NCBI GenBank assembly: GCA_964530695.1
Contig: CAZGYQ010000027.1
Span: forward strand, 1 to 34,980
Length of the DNA stretch: 34,980 nt
Source: VFBF01 sp964530695
Lineage (GTDB): Bacteria > Pseudomonadota > Alphaproteobacteria > Caulobacterales > Aquidulcibacteraceae
Direction: 5' to 3'
The notes under the pieces were generated by a model that made no database searches, was not told the DNA's origin, and worked only from the letters and a program-made list of their open reading frames with translations. The translations under genes and the position numbers were made by a program. Numbering within the stretch: the stretch's first letter is position 1; each line of letters starts with the position of its first letter. Shown here in pieces: positions 8,895-14,624 of the stretch.

Positions 8895-9772
8895 CGTCCG
8901 GCGTTCCGCGACCCGCCGTCCATCGGCGCGCGCTGGTCGGGCCCGGCAAGTAAGGCGTCATTGCCCGGCATGTGCGGAAAGCCGCGGAAGTTGAGGATGT
9001 TTGCAAACTTCTCCCGACACGTCGCCGCGCGCTTGTCGCAGCCGGCGGTGAGGACGAACGCCGCGCCTGCGGCGATGGCGGGCGACGGCGCCGCGAGTTC
9101 GATCGTCACGGTTTCGCCGGCGACGCGATGGGCGCCGATCTCGCCGCCGCCGCCATCGGCCCAGACGATGCGGCCGCGCCTAAACCAGCCGTCGGCGAAC
9201 GCGCCAAGGCCGTCCGCGCGAAACGTGTGCGCATTGAGAACGGCCGCGACGACGCCCGCTCCGCGATACGCCGGCGCAGCGAGGTCCGCACCGCATCGCG
9301 CATCGCCGACATCGGCGTCGCAGAACCGCGAATAGACACGGCCGAAGGTGGCATCGAGCGCGGCGTCCAGCCCGCGTAGCTCCGCAAGAAGCGCCGACGG
9401 CCCCTGTCGCACCGCGCCGAGGCGGCCGGCGAAGACATGGACACGCTGCGCCGGGTCGTTCCAGTCGAGGCGATACATGTCTACGCGCGCGCCATCCCAC
9501 AGACCGCGCGCGAGATCGGCCGTCGCGATCGCCGCAGCCGAAAGAGCGCCTTCAATGCGAGCGGAGTCCGCGCCGGCGTCGATATGCTTCTCGAACGCGC
9601 CGCCGCGAAACCCGGTGGACGCGGCGCAGGTCACGCCGTCCAGGACCACGTCCCGGTCGTGGTCGGTGAAGCCGAACACCGCGCCGTCCGCGCGAGTGAT
9701 CCGCCACGCGGTGGCGAGCGTCGTGACGCCGGTGGCGAGCCGCTGGCGCAGGCCTTCAGGAACCGCGCGCAT
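8891..9772 (-). CDS. GTA tail hub protein gp13 (DUF2163 / BR0599 family)
   Basis: A 293-aa protein with an N-terminal DUF2163 domain ('ATAWRITRADGAVFGFTDHDRDV', 'GLWDGARVDMYRLDW') and a C-terminal BR0599-type domain ending 'GCDKRAATCREKFANILNF'. Four cysteines, Cys151, Cys160, Cys245 and Cys252 ('RFCDADVGDARCG' and 'GCDKRAATC'), match the arrangement of the iron-sulfur-binding hub proteins of siphophage-like tails (lambda gpL is the known example). I infer an iron-sulfur site; nothing in the sequence proves it. It would join the distal tail ring to the tip. The gene overlaps gp12 by 1 base and gp14 by 4. Confidence 0.93.
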   Translation of the reverse strand: MRAVPEGLRQRLATGVTTLATAWRITRADGAVFGFTDHDRDVVLDGVTCAASTGFRGGAFEKHIDAGADSARIEGALSAAAIATADLARGLWDGARVDMYRLDWNDPAQRVHVFAGRLGAVRQGPSALLAELRGLDAALDATFGRVYSRFCDADVGDARCGADLAAPAYRGAGVVAAVLNAHTFRADGLGAFADGWFRRGRIVWADGGGGEIGAHRVAGETVTIELAAPSPAIAAGAAFVLTAGCDKRAATCREKFANILNFRGFPHMPGNDALLAGPDQRAPMDGGSRNAGR

Positions 9773-10398
9773 CAGACCAACACCTCGATGAGCGGCACAG
9801 ACGCGGCGCGGCCCGCCCCGATGGCTTCGAGCGTCACGTCAAGGCGGTCGGCGTCGAACCGCACCGGCGTGTCGAAGTGAAAACCCGCCGTGAGCACGGC
9901 GCCTTCCCCGGGCGGCGCCGCGAAGGCGACGACCCCCGTCGCGATGTCCGCCGTGAAGTTCGTCGCTTCGATACCGTCGATGGCGACGCGAACGGATCCG
10001 GCGACCGGCTTGCGGATCGGGCGCGCATGAGCGTCCTCGCCTTCGCCATACATCTTGACCAGCTGGAACGCCGTCGCAGCGCCGTCGCCGACGCCGAGCG
10101 GCTGGTCGAGCGGAGTCATGCCCTGCTGCGGCGGGCAGGACTTCCAGTCGGCGAAGTCGCGAAAGCGGAACGCCTGCAACCTGCCGCGACGCGCTTCGAA
10201 GAAAGAAAGCAGCGCATGCAGATCATCCAGCGTCGCGAGCGCGCCGCCGATGTCGTAGCGTCTGCGGCCGTGCGCCCACGGCGTGTTGCGCTCCTCGCGT
10301 CCGCTGCCGAGCGTGACGATTTCCGTGCGCCGCTCCGGACCGCCGCGCGATCCGATGGCCGTGGCGAGGGGCGGCAAGCCCTCGTGGAAGGCGTTCAT
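9772..10398 (-). CDS. GTA distal tail protein gp12 (DUF2460)
   Basis: A 208-aa DUF2460 protein, the distal tail ring protein of RcGTA-like particles. Family hallmarks are the start 'FHEGLPPLATAIGSRGGPERRTEIVTLGSGREERN', then 'WAHGRRRYDIGGALATLDDLHALLSFFEARRGRLQAFRFRD' (quoted as two adjacent pieces of the N-terminal half), and 'VLTAGFHFDTPVRFDADRLDV' near the C-terminus. It would sit where the tail tube meets the hub. In complete clusters gp9, gp10 and gp11 precede gp12; here its ATG overlaps the gp8 stop by 4 bases, so the missing genes left no remnant. Confidence 0.94.
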   Translation of the reverse strand: MNAFHEGLPPLATAIGSRGGPERRTEIVTLGSGREERNTPWAHGRRRYDIGGALATLDDLHALLSFFEARRGRLQAFRFRDFADWKSCPPQQGMTPLDQPLGVGDGAATAFQLVKMYGEGEDAHARPIRKPVAGSVRVAIDGIEATNFTADIATGVVAFAAPPGEGAVLTAGFHFDTPVRFDADRLDVTLEAIGAGRAASVPLIEVLV

Positions 10399-10820
10399 GG
10401 CGATTCTCCTGCGGGTTCGGTGATGGCGTGAAGCTTGAGCACGCCTTGCGCCGTCACGCGGTCTTCGGCGCGCACCACGTCGGCGTAGCTGGCGTAGAGC
10501 AGCACGAGGCGACGCCCCTCCACCGCCAAAGCCGCGCCATGCAGCGCGGCGCGCAGGGCGTTGAGGACGTCGAGCGCCTCGGTGCGGCCGGCCCAGCGGG
10601 ACGACACGTGCATAGTGATCGTCGTCTCAAGCGTGCGCAGCGTGTTCTTTTCGGAAGCGCGCGACTCGACGCGCGCGACGGTCACGTAGGGAAACGCCGC
10701 GTATTCCGGGCGTTCGTCGTAGACGCGCGCGGGATCGCCGAGCACGGCGCGCACGCCGGCATCGGCGGCCGCGGCAGCGCACACGGCCGCGACCAGCGCC
10801 CGTTCGGGCGTGGTTGTCAT
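10395..10820 (-). CDS. GTA tail terminator gp8 (DUF3168)
   Basis: A 141-aa DUF3168 protein, equivalent to the tail terminator/completion protein that joins the tail tube to the head in RcGTA. Recognisable features are 'LGDPARVYDERPEYAAFPYVTVARVESR', then 'TITMHVSSRWAGRTEALDVLNALRAALHG' and 'LLYASYADVVRAEDRVTAQGVLKLHAITE'. The ATG is preceded by an AGGAG ribosome binding site in the 31-base gap after gp6. Its normal partner, the gp9 tail tube protein, is absent next to it; the following gene is gp12, overlapped by 4 bases. The presence of a terminator without a tube gene is the oddest feature of the cluster. Confidence 0.92.
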   Translation of the reverse strand: MTTTPERALVAAVCAAAAADAGVRAVLGDPARVYDERPEYAAFPYVTVARVESRASEKNTLRTLETTITMHVSSRWAGRTEALDVLNALRAALHGAALAVEGRRLVLLYASYADVVRAEDRVTAQGVLKLHAITEPAGESP

Positions 10821-10851
10821 GGTGGTTACTCCTGAATGGACGATGTGGGGA

Positions 10852-11355
10852 CTAGATTTTCAGGCGCACGTAAGGCGCCGCGAGCGCGTGCGCGGCGGCC
10901 GGCATGGCGCCTTCCACGGCGCGCGCCTCGTGGAGCGTGGCGACGGTGAGCAGTACTGCCTGGCGCAGGGATTCGGGCGTGTCGGCTTCGCCCTCGCCGT
11001 AGCCTGCATCGTACACGACTTCGTCCGCGCAGCCTGATGCGATGACGACGCGATCGTCACCCGACAGACGCCAGGCGTCGCCAGCGAGGCCGGCGCCGTT
11101 TCGTTTGACGGCATGAATGACGGAGACCGGCGCGAAGGCGCAGCGAATATGATCCGCTGCGCCCCCGTCCCGCGTCTCCCGGATGCGCCGCGTCACCAGC
11201 GCGCGGCCGGTGGATTGCTCCACCAGCTCGCGCGCCGCCGTGACGAGGCGTGCGATGAGCCCGTCCTCCGCGTCATGGGCGACACGGAGGAAAAGCTTCG
11301 CCGCCGCGAGCGAGACAGGCTCGCTCGCGGGCGGCGTCACGATGTGAACGACCAT
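10852..11355 (-). CDS. GTA head-tail adaptor gp6 (phage gp6-like connector)
   Basis: A 167-aa connector protein of the phage gp6-like/HK97 gp6 family that forms a ring beneath the portal. The start 'PPASEPVSLAAAKLFLRVAHDAEDGLIARLVTAARELVEQSTGRALV' (quoted in pieces: 'EPVSLAAAKLFLRV', 'DGLIARLVTAARELVEQ') is the classic family N-terminus, and 'PESLRQAVLLTVATLHEAR' is the C-terminal helix. The ATG at 11355 overlaps the capsid stop by one base (TAATG), which fixes the start, although the reading frame is open further upstream inside the capsid gene. The stop lies 31 bases before gp8; a gp7 gene is expected between them and is missing. Confidence 0.93.
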   Translation of the reverse strand: MVVHIVTPPASEPVSLAAAKLFLRVAHDAEDGLIARLVTAARELVEQSTGRALVTRRIRETRDGGAADHIRCAFAPVSVIHAVKRNGAGLAGDAWRLSGDDRVVIASGCADEVVYDAGYGEGEADTPESLRQAVLLTVATLHEARAVEGAMPAAAHALAAPYVRLKI

Positions 11356-12563
11356 TATGCGGCCGCGAACTTCAAAAGCTTGACGGCGTCGAAGTTCTGC
11401 ACCCCGCCGCCGACGCGCTTGGTGACGTAGAAGAGCACGTAGGGCTTGTTGGTATAGGGATCGCGCAGCACGTTCACGCCCGCACGGTCGACGATGAGAT
11501 AGCCGCGCGCGAAATCGCCGAAAGCCACCGCAAACGCATCCGCCGCGATGTCGGGCATTTCCTCGATCTCCGTCACCGGATAGCCGAGGATCGTCGCGCC
11601 CGCCCCTTGCGTCTCCGGCTGCCAGATGTAACGGCCGTCGGCGTCCTTCAGCTTGCGTACCGCAGCGACCGTCTTGCGGTTCATCGCGAAGCGGCCGTTC
11701 TGGCGGAACTCCGCGCGCGGCGCGTAGGCGAGATCGAGCAGGCGATCGACCGGGTTCGCGGCGGCGAATGCGCCCGCGGCGCCCGAGAGGACAAAGCCGA
11801 TCTTGTCCCAGGCGTGGCTCGCCTCGGCGATCTTGTCGTAGGCGAGAAAGCCCTTCGGCTTGTTCGTCCCGTCGCCGGTGACGAACGCCGCGCGTTCCTG
11901 CGCCGCGAACGCCTGTTCCACTTCTTCGGCGATCCACGCCTCGACATTCACGTAGGCGTCGTCGAGCAAAGTCTGCGTGGCGGCGATATTGGCGTAGAGT
12001 TCGGCGGTGGGGAATTCGAGCGAGGCGAGCGTCGGCGTGGCGGTCGCCGTGCGCGCGCCAGTTTCGGCGGCCCAGCCGGTGGCGGCCTGTGCGGTGCTCA
12101 CGGGCTTCTTGAACACCGTCGCGCTGGTGGTCCGTACCGTGGCGATCGCGCGCATCGGCGAGACGTTCTGCAACCGCTGCTCGATCATCCGATCAAGTTC
12201 GGGCGGCGCGAGATAGCCGCCGTCCGGACCGGAGCCGACGGACAGCGCCTTCGTTTCGAGACGCGACAGCGCGGTTTCATCGCCGCGCCGCAGATATGCG
12301 CCCCAGGCGCTCTTGTGCTCGGACACCGCCGGTTCGCCGATGCCGGGGCGGTTCTGGCCGCGCGCGATGCGCTCAAGCGCGGACTTCTGCTCCACAAGCG
12401 CGCGGTCGATGCGATCGACCTTCTCTTCGAGCAGCACGTCTGCGCGTCCCGCTTCGATGGCGGCGAGCCGCGCGTCATTGGTCTCGCGGAAGGCGGCGAA
12501 CGCCTGCAGCAATTGATCGTTCGGCGACGCGCCGTCGCGCGCCATCTTGGTTTCTTTTCTCAT
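11355..12563 (-). CDS. GTA major capsid protein gp5 (HK97 fold)
   Basis: A 402-aa HK97-fold capsid protein. The N-terminal about 100 residues form a charged coiled-coil delta domain ('EAGRADVLLEEKVDRIDRALVEQKSALERIA'), expected to be removed by the gp4 protease. The mature part begins near 'SVGSGPDGGYLAPPELDRMIEQRL' and includes 'GTNKPKGFLAYD' and 'AVAFGDFARGYLIVDRAGVNVLRDPYTNKPYVLFYVTKRVGGG', the typical C-terminus (quoted in pieces). The ATG at 12563 overlaps the gp4 stop by 4 bases and has AGGA nine bases upstream; a second ATG at 12545 is less well placed. Intact and full length. Confidence 0.96.
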   Translation of the reverse strand: MRKETKMARDGASPNDQLLQAFAAFRETNDARLAAIEAGRADVLLEEKVDRIDRALVEQKSALERIARGQNRPGIGEPAVSEHKSAWGAYLRRGDETALSRLETKALSVGSGPDGGYLAPPELDRMIEQRLQNVSPMRAIATVRTTSATVFKKPVSTAQAATGWAAETGARTATATPTLASLEFPTAELYANIAATQTLLDDAYVNVEAWIAEEVEQAFAAQERAAFVTGDGTNKPKGFLAYDKIAEASHAWDKIGFVLSGAAGAFAAANPVDRLLDLAYAPRAEFRQNGRFAMNRKTVAAVRKLKDADGRYIWQPETQGAGATILGYPVTEIEEMPDIAADAFAVAFGDFARGYLIVDRAGVNVLRDPYTNKPYVLFYVTKRVGGGVQNFDAVKLLKFAAA

Positions 12564-13018
12564 GTCATGGTCCTTTCAATGGTGATGCGCGCAAACCTTG
12601 CGCGCTGGGTTTGAATGCGGGCGAAGCGTGCCCGCGGGGCCATCGGCGTCGGCACGATGGAGATTTCGATGAGGTCGACGGCGACGAGCTCGCGACCCTT
12701 GGCGAGCGCCCGCGCCGCCCGCGTGCGAAAGCCGATGGAGAGCCCGTCGACGCCGCGCTGCACGAGCCGCATGGCGAGACCGCCCGCGGGCGCATTGCGC
12801 AGAATCCGTCCGCGCACATGCAGGCCGCGCGCGTCCTCCTCGAACCCGCTCCACGCGCCCGCGACGAGGCGGGGGTCGTGACCTACGAGCATAGGGAGGG
12901 AGGACGCGCGGGCGAGGCTGTCGCGGAACGCGCCGGCGCGCACGATATCGCCCTCGAGATCGGCGATCCCGAAGAGCGCGGCGTAGCCTTCGACGGGCCA
13001 CGCAAACTCGAAGTTCAT
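12560..13018 (-). CDS. GTA prohead protease gp4 (HK97 family, S78)
   Basis: A 152-aa caudoviral prohead protease that would trim the capsid delta domain during maturation. His47 in 'LPMLVGHDPRLVAGAW' and Ser94 in 'GVDGLSIGFRTRAA' match the catalytic His and Ser of the family; 'EGYAALFGIADLEGDIVRAGAF' is the standard N-terminal motif. The C-terminal 'LVAVDLIEISIVPTPMAPRARF' matches the family strand 'l.EISlV..PAn..A', with Pro-Met-Ala in place of the usual Pro-Ala-Asn. It overlaps the capsid gene by 4 bases and starts one base after the small membrane gene. Confidence 0.94.
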   Translation of the reverse strand: MNFEFAWPVEGYAALFGIADLEGDIVRAGAFRDSLARASSLPMLVGHDPRLVAGAWSGFEEDARGLHVRGRILRNAPAGGLAMRLVQRGVDGLSIGFRTRAARALAKGRELVAVDLIEISIVPTPMAPRARFARIQTQRARFARITIERTMT

Positions 13019-13019
13019 C

Positions 13020-13247
13020 TCAGCGGCGCTTTTCGAGACGCCGCTCGATGCGGTCGAGCGCGGCGTGGGTTTCCTCGGCGCGCACTTCGAGGCGCGCGAG
13101 GCGTTCGCTCACAGGCCGCTGATCCTCGATGCGGCGTTCCACTTCATCGAGACGCGCCGCCGCCGCGCCTGCCCAGACGAATGCGCCGGCGGTTTCGACG
13201 ACAATGGTGAAAATCAGCGCGAAGCCGATGCGGTTGTCGAACTTCAT
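13020..13247 (-). CDS. Small membrane/coiled-coil protein in GTA cluster (gp3.5-like)
   Basis: A 75-aa protein with one predicted transmembrane segment (about residues 8-31, 'GFALIFTIVVETAGAFVWAGAA') and then a charged helix rich in Glu and Arg ('RLDEVERRIEDQRPVSERLARLEVRAEETHAALDRIERRLEKRR', quoted as the general pattern of heptad-like repeats). It lies between portal and protease exactly where RcGTA has the small gene 3.5. It overlaps the portal gene by 4 bases (ATGA) and is one base from gp4. Its role in GTA is not known; membrane tethering of prohead assembly is one possibility, and the coupling argues it is a real gene. Confidence 0.82.
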   Translation of the reverse strand: MKFDNRIGFALIFTIVVETAGAFVWAGAAAARLDEVERRIEDQRPVSERLARLEVRAEETHAALDRIERRLEKRR

Positions 13248-14386
13248 GGCGCCTCTCCCGCAATGCCGGCGAGGCGGCGCTTCTCGTTGCGGGTGAGGAA
13301 ACTGGCGGACTCAAGCCGCGCCCAGGTCGCTTCGCTTTCAGCGGCGAGCGCGGGGATGGCGTCGAGATCGACGGTCACCCGCGCGGGCCCCGCGTCCCGC
13401 CAGCGACCGCCCAGCCAGCTTTCGAGCGAACGCGCGAATTTCTGCGCCAGCGGCAGCGCCACCTGGCGCCAGAAGGCGAGGTTCGCCTCGCGATAATTTG
13501 CATAGGTGTTATCGCCTGGGATGCCGAGAAGCATGGGCGGAACGCCGAACGCCAGCGCGATTTCCCGCGCAGCGGCGTTGCGCGCCTCGATGAAATCCAT
13601 GTCCGATGGCGTGAGACTCATCGGGCGCCACTCAAGGCCGCCCTCGAGCAGCATGGGGCGGCCGGCGTTTGCGGCGCCGGCGATCGTCGCGTCGATTTCC
13701 GCGCGCAAGCGCGCGAACTGCTCTTCCGTGGCGCGGCCGCCATTGGCGAACACGAGCGCGCCCGAGGGCCGCGCGGAGTTGTCGATCAGCGCCTTGTTCC
13801 AGGCGCCGCCGGCGTTGTGGATGTCGATCGCGCAGGCGGCGGCTTCCATCGGCGACTGGCCGTACCAGTCGTCGAGCGGATGAAACGTCTTCAGGTGCAG
13901 GATCGGCGCCTCGTCGGTGAGCGGGTCACGCTCGTAGCGTCGCACCGACGCGCCGACGCGATACTCCCACCCGATCGGCCAGCCCTTCGCGCCGGGAATG
14001 ACGGCCATGCGATCAGGCCGCAGCGCGTAGAGTTCCGCGGGCGGCTCTTCCTCGAACGAGGCGACTTCCAGATATGCGTTCCCCGCCACCTGCAGGTGGC
14101 CGAAGAACGCCTCGATGAGTTCGACGCCGGTCTGCTCGGGGTTCGGCCGCGCGAGCAGCGCCGCCAGCGGGTGATCGCCCGGCGTCACCTTCAGCGGCGC
14201 GCTTGCCGCGGACTCCGCGACCAGCCGCACGCAACGGTGCGCGACCGCGTTGCGCGCGTACCCTTCCCGCGCGAACGCGGCGTGGTCGCGACCCGACCAC
14301 ACGGGCCGGCCCGGCGCATGCCAGGCGACGACGGCGCGCGCGGTTTTCGTTTCCGCCGGCGCAAGCCGGCGAAGCCAGTTCAACAT
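13244..14386 (-). CDS. GTA portal protein gp3 (HK97 family)
   Basis: A 380-aa HK97-type portal protein, the DNA entry/exit ring of the capsid. Family hallmarks are 'YARNAVAHRCVRLVAESAASAPLKV', 'HPLAALLARPNPEQTGVELIEAFFGHLQVAGNAYLEV', 'ILHLKTFHPLDDWYGQSPMEAA' and 'GVPPMLLGIPGDNTYANYREANLAFWRQ' (quoted in pieces). The ATG at 14386 has a strong AAGGAG six bases upstream. It is the first gene of the block; in complete GTA clusters the large terminase gene comes just before it, but here the upstream DNA is a 238-base divergent promoter region shared with the penicillin-binding protein gene. Confidence 0.95.
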   Translation of the reverse strand: MLNWLRRLAPAETKTARAVVAWHAPGRPVWSGRDHAAFAREGYARNAVAHRCVRLVAESAASAPLKVTPGDHPLAALLARPNPEQTGVELIEAFFGHLQVAGNAYLEVASFEEEPPAELYALRPDRMAVIPGAKGWPIGWEYRVGASVRRYERDPLTDEAPILHLKTFHPLDDWYGQSPMEAAACAIDIHNAGGAWNKALIDNSARPSGALVFANGGRATEEQFARLRAEIDATIAGAANAGRPMLLEGGLEWRPMSLTPSDMDFIEARNAAAREIALAFGVPPMLLGIPGDNTYANYREANLAFWRQVALPLAQKFARSLESWLGGRWRDAGPARVTVDLDAIPALAAESEATWARLESASFLTRNEKRRLAGIAGEAP

Positions 14387-14624
14387 GTAAGCTCCTTCGA
14401 AATGGGCGGACGCGGGAGGCGCTTGCCGCCTCGCCCACGTTTCCGACGATGCCTGATGATGACCCGGCCAGCGTTCCGGTCGGATAGATTCACGTGCGGA
14501 AAGCGTTCACCCCTTGGGGCGCATGAAGGCTGCGCTCCAGAAGTGTGGGACTTGGCCCTGCCTTGTCCCCCTATTCCTGCCCGGATCGGCCTCTAGTAAG
14601 ACCCCAACCCATGAGGATGACGCA
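14387..14624. promoter_or_regulatory. Divergent intergenic region: GTA leader/promoter and pbp promoter
   Basis: 238 bases between the divergent portal and penicillin-binding protein genes. It must hold the GTA promoter and 5' leader on the minus strand. I see a short stem-loop at 14416-14432 (GAGGCG, 5-base loop, CGCCTC) in the GTA leader without a following T-run, so it is not a normal intrinsic terminator. I could not assign convincing -35/-10 boxes for either direction. Confidence 0.5.
14392..14397 (-). promoter_or_regulatory. Ribosome binding site of the GTA portal gene
   Basis: AAGGAG on the minus strand, five bases from the ATG at 14386. It is a near-perfect Shine-Dalgarno sequence and marks the first translation start of the GTA block, since downstream genes depend mainly on overlapping stop/start pairs. 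Confidence 0.75.

Larger units (their letters stand above)
4567..14386 (-). mobile_element. Gene transfer agent structural cluster (RcGTA type), incomplete
   Basis: Ten consecutive minus-strand genes match, in RcGTA order, gp3 (portal), gp3.5-like, gp4 (protease), gp5 (capsid), gp6, gp8, gp12, gp13, gp14 and gp15. Nearly all junctions overlap by 1-13 bases or leave gaps of 1-31 bases, so the block is probably one transcript starting upstream of 14386. There is no integrase, repressor, lysis or replication gene, so it is not an ordinary prophage. Absent are gp1/gp2 (small/large terminase) upstream, gp7 between gp6 and gp8, and gp9, gp10 and gp11 between gp8 and gp12. All remaining reading frames are open and full length, with no frameshift seen. 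Confidence 0.93.

Noticed and set aside
12296..13210. A 304-codon plus-strand frame opposite the capsid/protease genes
   Set aside because: Shadow frame; both strands open because of high GC, and the minus-strand genes are clear family members.
4567..14386. Ordinary prophage
   Set aside because: No integrase, repressor, replication or lysis genes and no attachment sites. Gene order and families (DUF2460, DUF2163, GTA TIM-barrel) are those of a GTA.
14514..14624. N-terminal extension of the penicillin-binding protein from TTG 14514 or ATG 14523
   Set aside because: The extra residues do not resemble PBP sequence, and a GAGGA ribosome binding site favours the GTG at 14625.
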